A DNA stretch of 64,000 nt from Romboutsia lituseburensis (GCF_024723825.1 NZ_JANQBQ010000001.1:1240001-1304000); one strand, 5' to 3'; counted from the first letter of the stretch, positions 20,201-29,876 are shown. The notes: generated by a model from the sequence alone, not told the origin. Program-made: numbers and translations.

Positions 20201-20379
20201 TTATTTTTTATATCATTTATAACTAATTTATTACTTATTGGTTTATAGTTATAGCTAAACATCCTATATAAATTTAAATTTTCATCAATATGTTTATAAC
20301 AATTATTTTGTGCTAGTACTTGTATTTGAATTAAAGAAGATAGCATTAATGATACTATTAATATATTTTTTATACTCAT
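17170..20379 (-). CDS. Secreted M14 zinc carboxypeptidase with CWB2 wall-anchoring repeats, truncated by frameshift
   Basis: A 1069-residue exported peptidase. Residues 1-23 are a signal peptide. The M14 domain covers about 200-510: HADEAP (zinc HxxE), the substrate Arg region in TENPDGRYYNTRANANGFDLNRD, LDLHGF (third zinc ligand) and SHTIEVPEF (catalytic Glu). After a long linker, cell-wall-binding repeat 2 sequence begins at SIEGSDRYETAIKLSQ. In intact relatives three CWB2 repeats attach the protein to the wall. Here the second is collapsed (IIAGG runs straight into NGEADALSIS) and the frame breaks near 17216, leaving a nonsense tail (DERRTIRRCIYYR). Enzyme activity may survive, but wall attachment is doubtful. 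Confidence 0.87.
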   Translation of the reverse strand: MSIKNILIVSLMLSSLIQIQVLAQNNCYKHIDENLNLYRMFSYNYKPISNKLVINDIKNKNYLLDKLKVSDKLISMTQKEKIKINAEFNYEVKEENLKWTFGGKDISSWKTWNPDQKDYSGQDFLNIENLKINPVKIEDGKLKSIITGDLNVDLLYNTVDLSPRSIRVKYPDMIGNYDLKIEDTSTNTSFKTTMKLNVYDSYRKYDELKPELEQIFKNAKSNIYLNYESIGKSAEGRDMHFVVMAKDKSSVDKYLNDTVPMMLENPEQLQQKIKNKAIGDYKIPIFINNIHADEAPGVDAQLELLKKLTTQDVIKYKTIDKNNKEIDVELNVKDLLENVIFVMSITENPDGRYYNTRANANGFDLNRDNGYQTQVETLSIVEQIAKWNPISFLDLHGFIKGFLIDPCTPPHDPNYEYDLIAKNATAQAHAMGNAGIANTKYDSYEVPFEDYGVNGGWDDATATYIGTYALHHGAMSHTIEVPEFNQDSVDAFVNAILGASSFVLDGKDELFISQLEYYKRGVNGEDNREADKYFVNSKGESIGRPRGDNENFFPEYYVLPVDNKLQKNIPEVQDTVKYLLRNGVKVDVLDNDTKIGDIIYPKGSYVVDMHQAKRGYANLVLYDGINASDFKEVCAEIVMNFPDVRGFDNYEVRNKDVFKGKLKSIKSVDKIQTKITGNNDKYIIKNSNNDAIKAINELLSKNKTVSILAKDSKTNEEGDYVIDKKDLNEISKKYTLDVELFKDDIPTLKLREPKVYATGSYSKFILNELGFNVVNKLEDSNIIIDDTGAVNPKDLKNGVDYLGVGEDSIVNVGEKVIPGLKLGKTDSYHEGLLKGEYLDDRATCGYDNEKYIYTANGSWINSVPRGVKKIAKVSNENDFYVSGWWPNNEQVKGKTMGVTTDLEDTTVTLYANTITNKAHTKGAYRLIANAIYDSVDSKLGYTSIEGSDRYETAIKLSQSKFDKADTVVIVNGNSLADGLTVTPLAAYKKSPILLTNGHSLSKETKDEIKRLGIKNVIIAGGNGEADALSISSISATKKMPIILSEKQDINNSAYKLDERRTIRRCIYYR

Positions 20380-20445
20380 AACATTTCTCTCCTTATATCT
20401 ATACTTTTTAATATTATAATCTCTTTATATTTCACTTTTTATTAA

Positions 20446-20496
20446 TAAATAGCAAAAAAATCAAGTTAAAATATAACTTGATTTTTTTGCTATTTA
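20446..20496 (-). terminator. Intrinsic terminator after the DedA gene
   Basis: AAATAGCAAAAAAATCAAG and its complement CTTGATTTTTTTGCTATTT form a stem of more than 20 bp around AAATA. It separates dedA from the promoter of the M14 gene. Confidence 0.87.
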
Positions 20497-20501
20497 TTAT
20501 T

Positions 20502-21083
20502 TTATTTTTTTTTAATTAAATATCCAGATATCATAACTATTATTATACCTATAAATATAGAGTACTTACTTAATATATTTCCTATTAATATCATATTATT
20601 TCCTACTATATACCCCATACTTATAAGTATTGTATTCCATATTGATATTCCTATAGTTGAGTATAGCATAAATGCTACAATATTCATTTTTGTTACTCCA
20701 GCTACAATAGATATAAAAGTTCTAGCTAATGGGACTAATCTTGATATCATAACTGAAATTTTATCATATTTAGTTATCCATTTATAAGATGTCTTAATAG
20801 ATTTTTTAGTTTTGGGATATTTTCTTTTTAAAAAGTCTATTAATGGATTTCCAATCTTATATCCTAGATAATAATTAATTATAGATCCTAAAATACCACC
20901 TAATATAGATATAAAAATAACACTTGGCAAATTCATACCAAATTTTAAAGATAATATACCTGCAAATGGTAATACAATCTCACTAGGCAAAGGTGCATTT
21001 GCATATTCAAGTGCAACTATTACAAATATACTTATTAATCCATAATCCCTTATAAGATTTTCTACAAACACACTCAATTCCAT
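20502..21083 (-). CDS. DedA/SNARE-associated family membrane protein
   Basis: A 193-residue membrane protein. It shows the DedA landmarks EYANAPLPSEIVLPFAGIL in the first third, GSIINYYLGYKIGNPLI, and SRLVPLARTFISIVAGVTKMN with the conserved Arg/Pro, then a C-terminal helix pair. DedA proteins help lipid or undecaprenyl-phosphate movement across the membrane and are proton-dependent; recent work links the family to undecaprenyl-phosphate recycling. That is an appealing role beside the uppS-cdsA-ispG block, but the gene has its own terminator and is not in that operon. Confidence 0.9.
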   Translation of the reverse strand: MELSVFVENLIRDYGLISIFVIVALEYANAPLPSEIVLPFAGILSLKFGMNLPSVIFISILGGILGSIINYYLGYKIGNPLIDFLKRKYPKTKKSIKTSYKWITKYDKISVMISRLVPLARTFISIVAGVTKMNIVAFMLYSTIGISIWNTILISMGYIVGNNMILIGNILSKYSIFIGIIIVMISGYLIKKK

Positions 21084-21146
21084 TTTTAGAATCCTCCAAT
21101 ATTTTGCACTAATCTAAAAAGTAACTTTAACTTCATTTTAAAATAA

Positions 21147-21190
21147 AAATATTCCAAATGATTAAATTTTCAATCATTTAGAATATTTTA
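21147..21190 (-). terminator. Terminator at the end of the dxr-rseP-ispG operon
   Basis: AATATTC-AAATGATT and AATCATTT-GAATATT pair with one mismatch around an 8-nt loop, and the minus strand continues TTTTTATTTT. It lies 18 bp after the ispG stop. Confidence 0.83.
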
Positions 21191-21207
21191 TGATTAAAGT
21201 ATATATC

Positions 21208-22260
21208 TTAGTATTTTTCTATTTCATCTAATAATTCTTTTACTAAATCATTACCATTTATTTTTCTAACTATTTCACCTTTTTTAAACAGTAATCCTTC
21301 TCCCTTTCCACCAGCAATACCTATATCGGCTTCTCTAGCTTCTCCTGGTCCATTTACTGCACAACCCATTATAGCTACTGTAATATCTTTTTCTAAATGG
21401 TTTATTTTTTCCTCAACTTCATTTACTACACTTATTAAATCTATATTACATCTTCCACATGTTGGGCACGATACAACTTTTATTTTATCATTTAATAGTC
21501 CTAGACTTCTTAATATTTCTTTTCCTACAACAATTTCTTCACATGGATCTCCTGTAAGTGATATTCTAACTGTATCGCCTATTCCTTTTAATAATAAGGC
21601 TCCTACACCTATAGATGACTTTATAGTTCCTTTTTTAACACTTCCTGATTCCGTTATTCCTATATGTAAAGGATAATCTACTTTTTGTGATATTAGTTCA
21701 TATGCCTCTAGTGTCTTATATATATCTGAAGATTTTAATGATATTACTATATTATAAAAATCTAAATCTTCTAATATTTTAACATGACCTAATGCACTTT
21801 CAACTAAAGCTTCGGCTGTTGCATGGCCATATTTTTCTAGTAATTCTTTTTCTAGAGATCCACCATTTACACCTATTCTAATTTTTAGATTTTTTTCTTT
21901 ACATAAATTTACTACTTCTTTTACTTTTTCTATACTACCAATATTTCCTGGATTTATTCTAACTCCATCTATACCTTGATTTATAGCTTCTATTGCTAAT
22001 CTATGATCAAAGTGTATATCTGCTATTACAGGTATATTAACATTTGATTTAATTTTCCCTATATTCTTAGCAGCTTCCATATCTGGCACAGCTACCCTTA
22101 CAACATCACAACCAACTTCTTCTAATCTTTTTATTTGTGCTATTGTAGCTTTTGCATCTCTTGTATCTGTATTAGTCATTGATTGTATGCTTATTGGATT
22201 ATCTCCACCTATTTTTAAACTTCCTACTTTTACTTCTCTACAAGGTCTTCTTTTATACAT
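21208..22260 (-). CDS. ispG: 4-hydroxy-3-methylbut-2-en-1-yl diphosphate synthase IspG
   Basis: A 350-residue 4Fe-4S enzyme of the MEP isoprenoid pathway that converts MEcPP to HMBPP. The N-terminal TIM barrel has NPISIQSMTNTDTRD and VADIHFDHRLA. The C-terminal cluster-binding region has SCPTCGRCNID and MGCAVNGPGEA, supplying the three Cys ligands and the Glu. The length is that of the normal bacterial form without the plant insert. It is the last gene of the dxr-rseP-ispG group, 105 bp after rseP, and is followed by a terminator. Confidence 0.97.
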   Translation of the reverse strand: MYKRRPCREVKVGSLKIGGDNPISIQSMTNTDTRDAKATIAQIKRLEEVGCDVVRVAVPDMEAAKNIGKIKSNVNIPVIADIHFDHRLAIEAINQGIDGVRINPGNIGSIEKVKEVVNLCKEKNLKIRIGVNGGSLEKELLEKYGHATAEALVESALGHVKILEDLDFYNIVISLKSSDIYKTLEAYELISQKVDYPLHIGITESGSVKKGTIKSSIGVGALLLKGIGDTVRISLTGDPCEEIVVGKEILRSLGLLNDKIKVVSCPTCGRCNIDLISVVNEVEEKINHLEKDITVAIMGCAVNGPGEAREADIGIAGGKGEGLLFKKGEIVRKINGNDLVKELLDEIEKY

Positions 22261-22365
22261 TTCATCACCTTTTTCTAAATGTCTAATTATATTTCAACAA
22301 TAAATTTATTGATTTTTAATTTCAATTCAACTATCACTTAACCATAAATAAAATTTGTTTATTAA

Positions 22366-23379
22366 TTAAAATAATCTAGTTATATCTTTAAATGTTACAA
22401 ATATCATTAATGCCATTAATAGTGCAAATCCAATTAGATTTATTGTAGCTTCTTTGTTAGGATCTATTTTTTTTCCACCTCTTATAGCTTCTATACCCAA
22501 GAATAATAGTCTTCCACCATCTAATGCTGGTATTGGAAGTAAGTTAAGTATACCTAAATTTAAACTTATAACAGCTGCTATATGTAATAGGTTTACTATT
22601 CCTACTTTTGCTGCATTGGATACTATACCTATAACTCCAATTGGCCCTGCAACTGCATTTCCTGCACCTCCAGGAACTGTACCTGTTATTGCTTTACCTA
22701 CAAATACAAACATTTGCTTAGACATATCTACTGTTGATACAAAAGCATACTTAACAGATTTAAGGATACTCTTTTCATGTGTTGCCAATATACCAATTGT
22801 ATACTTTCCTTGTTCATTTTTTTGTGGATTAACTTTAATATCCTTAATTTCATTATCTCTAGATATTTTAAAATCTATTTCTTTCCCATCTGATTTTTGG
22901 ATATTTTGTACTATATCTTCCCATGTAGTAATTTTTTGTCCATTTATTTCTATAACTTCGTCATTGGCTTTAAGGCCTGCTGAATATGCCGGAGTATTTT
23001 CTATAACCTCTCCTAAAACATTTTGATTAGTAGCTATACCCATTGACATATACACTGGTATTAAAAGTAATATAGCTAATATAATATTAAAAAATGGCCC
23101 TGCTAATAAGATACTTGCTCTTTGAAGAATAGTCTTTTTTCCAAAAGAATTCGGATCTTTTGATTCTTCATCTTCACCTTCCATACTGACATATCCACCT
23201 AGTGGTAATAATCTTACAGAATATTTAGTTCCGCCTCTTTCAACACTAAATAACTTAGGCCCCATTCCTATTGAAAACTCGTGTATTGTAACACCAGCTC
23301 TTTTAGCAAATAAAAAGTGTCCTAACTCATGTATGAATATTAATACTCCAAATAGTATTATCGCTGCTATAATAGTCAA
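22366..23379 (-). CDS. rseP: RIP site-2 metalloprotease RseP
   Basis: A 337-residue intramembrane zinc protease. The first helix carries HELGH (IHELGHFLFAKRAG). A single PDZ domain lies near 110-190 (EVIENTPAYSAGLKANDEVIEING). The second zinc motif is LNLLPIPALDGGRLLF near residue 285. It cleaves membrane-bound anti-sigma factors or signal-peptide remnants. The start is a TTG behind GGAAGGTG. It lies 12 bp after dxr, so the two are co-transcribed, which is the usual clostridial arrangement. Confidence 0.95.
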   Translation of the reverse strand: MTIIAAIILFGVLIFIHELGHFLFAKRAGVTIHEFSIGMGPKLFSVERGGTKYSVRLLPLGGYVSMEGEDEESKDPNSFGKKTILQRASILLAGPFFNIILAILLLIPVYMSMGIATNQNVLGEVIENTPAYSAGLKANDEVIEINGQKITTWEDIVQNIQKSDGKEIDFKISRDNEIKDIKVNPQKNEQGKYTIGILATHEKSILKSVKYAFVSTVDMSKQMFVFVGKAITGTVPGGAGNAVAGPIGVIGIVSNAAKVGIVNLLHIAAVISLNLGILNLLPIPALDGGRLLFLGIEAIRGGKKIDPNKEATINLIGFALLMALMIFVTFKDITRLF

Positions 23380-23391
23380 ATTTACACCTTC

Positions 23392-24543
23392 CTATCTTAT
23401 GGCACTTGCCACATATTCTCTTGCCCATCTATCTATATCTAGTATTTGTTCTAGCGTTGGTTTATCTATACTAGTATGAGCATCCATTGTTTTTTCTATG
23501 TAATAAGGTATATCATAGAATCCTATTTTGTCATTTAAAAATTCATTTACTAGTACTTCATTAGCACTATTTAATACTGCTGAATATGTACCACCCATTT
23601 TTAAACTATCGTACGCTAGTTTTAAACAAGGGAATATTTCTAAGTCAGGCTGTTCAAATGTTAAAGTTGCAATCTTAGCTAAATCCAATCTTTCAAAATC
23701 ATTTACAATTCTATTAGGATAAGATAACGCATATTGTATAGGTAATCTCATGTCTGGACATCCTAATTGAGCCATTACTGAGCTATCAATAAATTGAACC
23801 ATAGAATGTATTATACTTTGAGGATGTACAACAACATCTATTTGATTTTGTTCAACTCCAAATAACCATTTAGCTTCTATAACTTCTAACCCTTTATTCA
23901 TCAATGTTGATGAATCTATACTTATTTTTCTTCCCATTGACCAATTAGGGTGCTTTAATGCTTGGTTTTTAGTTACATTTTCTAAATCAGATTTAGATTT
24001 ACCTCTAAATGGTCCCCCTGATGCTGTTAGGATAATTTTTTCTATTTCTTTATTTTGCTCCCCATTTAAACATTGGAAAATAGCACTATGCTCACTATCT
24101 ACAGGAAGTATACTTACATTATGCTTTCTAGCTTCACTAATAACTAGATCACCAGCACAAACTAGAGTTTCTTTGTTTGCTAAAGCAATATCCTTACCTG
24201 ATTTGATAGCTTCTAATGTAGGTACTAATCCTATCATACCTACTATAGCTGTTAATAAAACATCAATTTCAGGTAGTGAAGATATTTCCTTCAAACCCGA
24301 CATCCCACTTAGCACTTCTACATTTATATCAGTTGGTATCATTTTTTTTAGTTTAATTGCGCTTTCTTCATTATATACCGCAACATATTTAGGTTTAAAC
24401 TCTTTTATTTGTTCTAATAATAAATCTACACTACTATTCGCAGAAATTGCTACAACTTCAAATTTATCTTTATTTCTTCTTACAACATCTAAAGTTTGCT
24501 TTCCTATAGACCCTGTAGACCCTAGTATTGATATTCTTTTCAT
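23392..24543 (-). CDS. dxr: 1-deoxy-D-xylulose-5-phosphate reductoisomerase Dxr
   Basis: A 383-residue NADPH enzyme for the first committed step of the MEP pathway. The Rossmann start [16 protein letters not shown] binds [29 protein letters not shown] (metal-binding Asp/Glu) and ASGGPFRG, followed by [20 protein letters not shown], form the active site. It heads the dxr-rseP-ispG unit. A 287-bp gap separates it from cdsA, containing its promoter and a long nested inverted repeat. Confidence 0.97.
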   Translation of the reverse strand: MKRISILGSTGSIGKQTLDVVRRNKDKFEVVAISANSSVDLLLEQIKEFKPKYVAVYNEESAIKLKKMIPTDINVEVLSGMSGLKEISSLPEIDVLLTAIVGMIGLVPTLEAIKSGKDIALANKETLVCAGDLVISEARKHNVSILPVDSEHSAIFQCLNGEQNKEIEKIILTASGGPFRGKSKSDLENVTKNQALKHPNWSMGRKISIDSSTLMNKGLEVIEAKWLFGVEQNQIDVVVHPQSIIHSMVQFIDSSVMAQLGCPDMRLPIQYALSYPNRIVNDFERLDLAKIATLTFEQPDLEIFPCLKLAYDSLKMGGTYSAVLNSANEVLVNEFLNDKIGFYDIPYYIEKTMDAHTSIDKPTLEQILDIDRWAREYVASAIR

Positions 24544-24689
24544 ATTAATTCCCTTTCTATAATTTTAATATATTCATCCTTATATTATACCATTAAATTA
24601 TATAAATTTATCCAATTTAAAATAAATTTCATATTAAAACTAATTTAAAATACAATTAAAATATCCTATTACGATTTTTACATATTATA

Positions 24690-24832
24690 AAAGGCTTTTT
24701 CGATTTAGGAAGTATAGTAAATTAAATAAAAAAATAAAATATAATATCATACATAAAACTTAAAATTATAATGATATTATATTTTATCTAATACTGCTAA
24801 TTACTGATAGCATCTCTCTCGAAAAAGCCTTT
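24690..24832. repeat. 143-bp nested inverted repeat (MITE-like or long hairpin)
   Basis: Outer arms AAAGGCTTTTTCGA (24690-24703) and TCGAAAAAGCCTTT (24819-24832) are perfect complements. Inside, ATAAAATATAATATCAT (24734-24750) and ATGATATTATATTTTAT (24771-24787) are perfect 17-bp complements, and partial pairing continues between them. The right outer arm overlaps the cdsA stop. It may terminate cdsA transcription, be a small non-autonomous mobile element, or encode a structured RNA. Confidence 0.6.
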
Positions 24833-25610
24833 ATTTTATAAAAATCATAATTGCATAATATACAAATGGTGCTACTAATATAACACTATCAAATCTATCT
24901 AATATACCACCATGTCCTGGTATTAATTTTCCATAGTCTTTTATACCAACATATCTTTTAATTGATGATGCAAATAAATCTCCAAATTGCGCTACTACAC
25001 TTCCTATAAGACCTATAATTACTAATGGCATTATTTGAAGTTTGAATATATATCCAAATATTGCACAGCATGCTATACTTCCTAATATGCCTCCTATAGA
25101 ACCTTCAACGGTTTTTTTAGGGCTTACTTTAGGTATTAACTTATGTTTTCCAAATAAATATCCACTGAAGTAGGCAAAAGTATCAGTTGCAAAAGATATT
25201 ATAAATATTATCCATACATATAAATGTCCTAATTCAAAATCTCTAATAGTTAAAACTATATAATCTAAAAATATAGCAACATAAAAGATTCCTAAAAATG
25301 TAACTGATATATCGAGTATGTTATTTTTACATCTTAATAAATATGTTATTGAAATTACAAATAAAACAAATGCTACTGCATATGAATATTCTATTCCTAA
25401 CCCATATATATTTTTTATTAATAAATATCCTGCAAATATATACCCTACATTAAATAAAGGGTTAATATTTTTTGTTTGAAATGCTTTATAAAATTCATGT
25501 AAAGCAATAGCTACTATTGCTATTTCTGCTATGTATAATGGCAATCCACCTATTATTAAAAATATAAACAGTGGAACCAACGCTAAAGCTGCAATAATTC
25601 TTGTAAGCAT
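24831..25610 (-). CDS. cdsA: Phosphatidate cytidylyltransferase CdsA
   Basis: A 259-residue integral membrane enzyme making CDP-diacylglycerol from phosphatidic acid and CTP, the branch point to phosphatidylglycerol. It has about eight hydrophobic segments. The C-terminal family signature is clear: SPKKTVEGSIGGILGS, then GDLFASSIKRYVGIKDYG and LIPGHGGILDRFDS with the metal-binding Asp residues. The ATG follows AAGGAGAATAAT and starts 13 bp after the uppS stop, so it is co-transcribed with uppS. Confidence 0.96.
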   Translation of the reverse strand: MLTRIIAALALVPLFIFLIIGGLPLYIAEIAIVAIALHEFYKAFQTKNINPLFNVGYIFAGYLLIKNIYGLGIEYSYAVAFVLFVISITYLLRCKNNILDISVTFLGIFYVAIFLDYIVLTIRDFELGHLYVWIIFIISFATDTFAYFSGYLFGKHKLIPKVSPKKTVEGSIGGILGSIACCAIFGYIFKLQIMPLVIIGLIGSVVAQFGDLFASSIKRYVGIKDYGKLIPGHGGILDRFDSVILVAPFVYYAIMIFIK

Positions 25611-25622
25611 ATATTATTCTCC

Positions 25623-26348
25623 TTACTTAAGTCCACCAAACCTTCTGTCTCTGTTTTGGTAATCATATATAGCCTTTTGCAATTCTTTTTCATTAAAATC
25701 AGGCCAATGTACATTTGTGAAATAAAATTCAGAATATGCAGCCTCCCATAATAAGAAGTTACTTAATCGTTCTTCTCCACTAGTTCTTACAATTAACTCT
25801 GGGTCTGGTATAGACTTTGTGCTTAAATAATTTGTTATAGTATCCTCTGTTATGTCCTTTATATCTAGTTTACCACATTTTGCGTCTTTTACTATATCTA
25901 TTACAGCATTTTTTATATCATATCTTGCACCATAGTTTAGTGCCAGATTTAAATTTACGCCTGTATTAAATTTTGTAAGCTCATACGCTCTTTCTAATTC
26001 ATCTATACAAGCTTGAGGTAGTTGACTAGTATCTCCTATAGTTGTTATCTTAACATTATTTTTATGTAATTCTCTTACTTCTTTTTTTAAATATGTTGAT
26101 AATAAGTTCATTAATGTATCTACTTCTAATTTAGGCCTTTTCCAATTTTCTGTGGAAAATGCATATAGCGTTAAATGCTTAATACCTAATCTCTGACATT
26201 CCATTAAAACTTTTCTTATAGTTTCAACTCCTGCTTTATGTCCAGCTGTTCTTGGTAGAAATCTAGCTTTTGCCCATCTTCCATTTCCATCCATTATTAT
26301 AGCTATATGTGTAGGTACTTTATTAATATCTATATTATATGAATTCAT
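25623..26348 (-). CDS. uppS: Isoprenyl transferase (undecaprenyl pyrophosphate synthase) UppS
   Basis: A 241-residue cis-prenyltransferase that builds the C55 carrier for wall synthesis from farnesyl-PP and isopentenyl-PP. Motifs are HIAIIMDGNGRWAKARFLPR (catalytic Asp and P-loop), GHKAGVETIRKVL, LTLYAFSTENWKRP and the C-terminal DPELIVRTSGEERLSNFLLWEAAY. It sits in the frr-uppS-cdsA run typical of Firmicutes and uses the product of the dxr/ispG pathway encoded just downstream. Confidence 0.97.
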   Translation of the reverse strand: MNSYNIDINKVPTHIAIIMDGNGRWAKARFLPRTAGHKAGVETIRKVLMECQRLGIKHLTLYAFSTENWKRPKLEVDTLMNLLSTYLKKEVRELHKNNVKITTIGDTSQLPQACIDELERAYELTKFNTGVNLNLALNYGARYDIKNAVIDIVKDAKCGKLDIKDITEDTITNYLSTKSIPDPELIVRTSGEERLSNFLLWEAAYSEFYFTNVHWPDFNEKELQKAIYDYQNRDRRFGGLK

Positions 26349-26378
26349 AATTTATGCCTCCAAATAGTAATCTGACTC

Positions 26379-26582
26379 CTATTTTAAGGAGTCAGTAAAA
26401 TATGTTATTAAAATTTCTACACCATTATCTATTTCTGATATTTTAATGACCTTAGGAATAGTTAACTTTTCTTGGTCTTTTCTACCTTTTATAGCTTTTA
26501 TAGTGTACTTTATATTTTGATTTTTGAAAAATTCTTCAACTTTATTTATATGAAGGCCCAAAAGGTTATAATATTTATTCAA
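26379..26582 (-). CDS. Small conserved-looking hypothetical protein between frr and uppS
   Basis: A basic 67-residue protein starting with TTG behind a strong GGAGGTATAATA. It begins 2 bp after frr ends. The pattern is amphipathic (LGLHINKVEEFFKNQNIKYTIKAI, then KVIKISEIDNGVEILITYF), suggesting a small alpha/beta fold. I do not recognise a family. Tight packing inside the translation-isoprenoid operon and a good ribosome site support that it is real. Clostridial genomes often have a short gene at this place; function is unknown. Confidence 0.75.
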   Translation of the reverse strand: MNKYYNLLGLHINKVEEFFKNQNIKYTIKAIKGRKDQEKLTIPKVIKISEIDNGVEILITYFTDSLK

Positions 26583-26584
26583 TA

Positions 26585-27142
26585 TTATACCTCCATTATA
26601 TCCTTTTCTTTAGCTACTGCAACTGCATCTATTTCTTTGATGAATCTATCAGTTATCTTTTGAACTTCGTCTTGAGCTTTCTTTAATTCGTCTTCAGTTA
26701 ATTCTCCATCTTTTTCTAGTTTCTTTAATGCATCGTTAGCATCTCTTCTTTCATTTCTTAATCTAACTTTAAATTCTTCAGCACTTTTATGAGCTTTCTT
26801 AGCTAACTCTTTTCTTCTTTCTTCTGTTAATACTGGTACAGATAATCTTATAACTTCTCCATCATTAGAAGGATTTAATCCTAAATCAGAATTTCTTATA
26901 GCTTTTTCTATTTCTGCCATAGAAGATTTATCCCAAGCACTTATCATTAAAGTTCTTGGTTCTGGAACTGATATAGCAGCCATTTGATTTATTGGAGTTG
27001 GAGTTCCGTAATAGTCAACTCTTATTTTATCTAACATTTGAGCATTAGCTCTTCCTGTTCTTATAGTAGTGTATTCGTATTTTAAAGCTTCTATTGTCTT
27101 AGACATTTTAGCTTCTAATTGCTTATGAGTATCTAATTTCAT
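26585..27142 (-). CDS. frr: Ribosome recycling factor Frr
   Basis: A 185-residue two-domain protein of normal length that, with EF-G, splits the post-termination ribosome. The three-helix bundle has IRTGRANAQMLDKIRVDYYG, the IRLSVPVLTEERRKELAKKA segment and VRLRNERRDANDALKKLEKD, which are the classical RRF signatures. It follows pyrH by 177 bp and precedes the 67-residue gene and uppS. Confidence 0.98.
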   Translation of the reverse strand: MKLDTHKQLEAKMSKTIEALKYEYTTIRTGRANAQMLDKIRVDYYGTPTPINQMAAISVPEPRTLMISAWDKSSMAEIEKAIRNSDLGLNPSNDGEVIRLSVPVLTEERRKELAKKAHKSAEEFKVRLRNERRDANDALKKLEKDGELTEDELKKAQDEVQKITDRFIKEIDAVAVAKEKDIMEV

Positions 27143-27319
27143 ATATGTATCCTCCTATTATTTTATCTATTTCTATTTTACCATATTTTATTAAAATACT
27201 TTAGTATTATATTAATAGTTTACACACTTTTTTATTTTTTTCATAAAAACTATTTGTCTATTTTTATAATACTTATTTCTAATTTTTATGGTATTTATTT
27301 TAGTGTCATATTAATAGTA

Positions 27320-28024
<705 letters not shown>

Positions 28025-28120
28025 TTAAGAAATCCTCCTCTTTCAGTTAAAAATTACGATTTGTGTAACTTTTATATTTTTTCCGTATATTTAGTTTTGT
28101 ATTTACTTTTTTAAAAAAAA

Positions 28121-28140
28121 GAGAACACTTAAGTGTTCTC
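28121..28140 (-). terminator. Terminator after tsf
   Basis: GAGAACACTTAAGTGTTCTC is a perfect 20-bp palindrome followed by eight T on the minus strand. It lies ten bp after the tsf stop and should end or reduce rpsB-tsf transcription before pyrH. Confidence 0.85.
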
Positions 28141-28149
28141 CTTTGGTCA

Positions 28150-29058
28150 TTACTTAAGTTGCTTAGCAACTTCTTCTGCAAAGTTTTCTTCTTTCTTTTC
28201 TATACCTTCTCCAACTTCGAATCTAACAATTTGCCCAAGCTCTATTTCAGCTCCAACTTTTTTAGCAGTTTCAGCTACTAATTGCTTTATTGTTAAATCT
28301 CCGTTTTTAACAAAAGGTTGTTCTAATAAGCAAACTTCTTTTAATTGCTTTTCTAATCTTCCTTTTATCATCTTCTCAACTATGTTAGCAGGCTTTCCTT
28401 CGTTTAAAGCTTGTTGAGTTAATATTTCTGTTTCGTGAGCTATGTAATCTTGATCAACATCGTTTCTTGAAACGTACTTAGGGTTCATAGCAGCAACTTG
28501 CATTGCTATATCTCTTCCCATAGCTATAACTTCTGCATCTCTAGCAGTAGTCTTCATTTCAACTAAAACACCTATTTTACCTCCACCGTGGATGTATCCA
28601 GCAACTTGTCCGTCAGTAGATATTTTAGCAAATCTTCTTACGTCTAACTTTTCTCCTATTGTAGCTATTCTGTTGTTTAATACATCAGATAAAGCTATTC
28701 CTTCTTTATGAGTTGAAGCTAATAAATCAGCTATTTCAGTTTTGTCAGTAGCTAATGCCATTTCAGCAGCATCTTTAACGAATGCTTTGAAATCTTCGTT
28801 CTTAGCAACGAAGTCAGTTTCTGAGTTTACTTCAACTACAGCAGCAACTGTGTTATCAGCATTTATTTCTATAGCAACTAATCCTTCTGCAGCTATTCTA
28901 TCAGCTTTTTTAGCAGCTTTAGATAATCCTTTTTCTCTTAATAAATCTATAGCTCTTTCCATGTTTCCTTCAGCTTCTTGTAAAGCTTTTTTACAGTCCA
29001 TCATTCCAGCGCCTGTTGATTCTCTTAACTCTTTAACCATTTGTGCAGTTATAGCCAT
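28150..29058 (-). CDS. tsf: Translation elongation factor Ts
   Basis: A 302-residue guanine nucleotide exchange factor for EF-Tu. The N-terminal UBA-like domain has TAQMVKELRESTGAGMMDCK and the KKALQEAEGN region. The core includes VEVNSETDFVAKNEDF with the TDFV motif that contacts EF-Tu, and VGRF-type sequence near RIATIGEKLDVRRFAK. It is second after rpsB, with a short hairpin but no T-tract between them, so both are on one transcript. Confidence 0.98.
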   Translation of the reverse strand: MAITAQMVKELRESTGAGMMDCKKALQEAEGNMERAIDLLREKGLSKAAKKADRIAAEGLVAIEINADNTVAAVVEVNSETDFVAKNEDFKAFVKDAAEMALATDKTEIADLLASTHKEGIALSDVLNNRIATIGEKLDVRRFAKISTDGQVAGYIHGGGKIGVLVEMKTTARDAEVIAMGRDIAMQVAAMNPKYVSRNDVDQDYIAHETEILTQQALNEGKPANIVEKMIKGRLEKQLKEVCLLEQPFVKNGDLTIKQLVAETAKKVGAEIELGQIVRFEVGEGIEKKEENFAEEVAKQLK

Positions 29059-29082
29059 TTAGGTTACCTCCTATATACTATT

Positions 29083-29110
29083 AATGGTAAGGGCTTAGAC
29101 CCTTACCATT
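29083..29110 (-). promoter_or_regulatory. Hairpin between rpsB and tsf
   Basis: AATGGTAAGGG and CCCTTACCATT form an 11-bp stem with loop CTTAGA. No T-tract follows, so it is more likely an RNA-processing or stability element than a terminator. It sits just before the AGGAGG of tsf. Confidence 0.6.
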
Positions 29111-29140
29111 CAGTTGTTATTTTAGTTTATCTTTTAAAGA

Positions 29141-29863
29141 TTAAGCTTGTTGTTCTTCGTCAGCTTCTACTTCTTCTTCAGCACCTTGTCTACCTTCTAT
29201 TATAGCGTTAGCCATAGCAGCAGTTATTAATTTAACAGCTCTTATAGCATCGTCATTTCCTGGTATAGCAAAGTCTAATTCTTCTGGATCACAGTTAGTA
29301 TCAACTATACCAAATACTGGGATTCCTAATCTATGAGCTTCTTGTATAGCTATGTTTTCTTTTCTTGGGTCAACTACGAACATAGCTCCTGGTAATTCAG
29401 GCATATCCTTCATACCATTTAAGTATTTTTCTAATTTTTCTTTTTCAGCTCTTAATTTTATAACTTCTTTTTTAGGTAAAACGTTGAATACACCTTCGTT
29501 TTCCATTTTTTCTAATTCTCTTAATTTGTTTATTCTTGTTTGTATAGTTTTGTGGTTTGTTAACATTCCACCTAACCATCTTTCGTTAACGTAGAACATT
29601 CCACATCTTTCAGCTTCTTCTTTTATAGCTTCTTGAGCTTGTTTCTTAGTTCCTACGAATAAAACTGGCTTTCCAGTTTCAGCTACTTCTTTCATAGCTT
29701 TATAAGCTTCTTCAGCTTTCTTAACTGTTTTTTGTAAGTCTATTATATATATTCCATTTCTTTCTGTGAATATATATTGGCTCATCTTAGGGTTCCATCT
29801 TCTTGTTTGATGTCCGAAGTGAACACCAGCTTCTAATAATTGTTTCATTGATATTACTGACAT
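29141..29863 (-). CDS. rpsB: 30S ribosomal protein S2
   Basis: A 240-residue ribosomal protein of the small-subunit head/body junction. Signatures: [20 protein letters not shown] at the N-terminus, [17 protein letters not shown], and [20 protein letters not shown]. The acidic tail ([11 protein letters not shown]) is usual in Firmicutes. It is the first gene of the operon and has a folded leader of about 100 nt, which may be an S2 autoregulation site. Confidence 0.98.
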   Translation of the reverse strand: MSVISMKQLLEAGVHFGHQTRRWNPKMSQYIFTERNGIYIIDLQKTVKKAEEAYKAMKEVAETGKPVLFVGTKKQAQEAIKEEAERCGMFYVNERWLGGMLTNHKTIQTRINKLRELEKMENEGVFNVLPKKEVIKLRAEKEKLEKYLNGMKDMPELPGAMFVVDPRKENIAIQEAHRLGIPVFGIVDTNCDPEELDFAIPGNDDAIRAVKLITAAMANAIIEGRQGAEEEVEADEEQQA

Positions 29864-29876
29864 TGTTTTTCCTCCT

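Noticed and set aside
22454-23026. Plus-strand open frame of 190 codons
   Set aside because: It mirrors rseP; no start signal and no recognisable domain.
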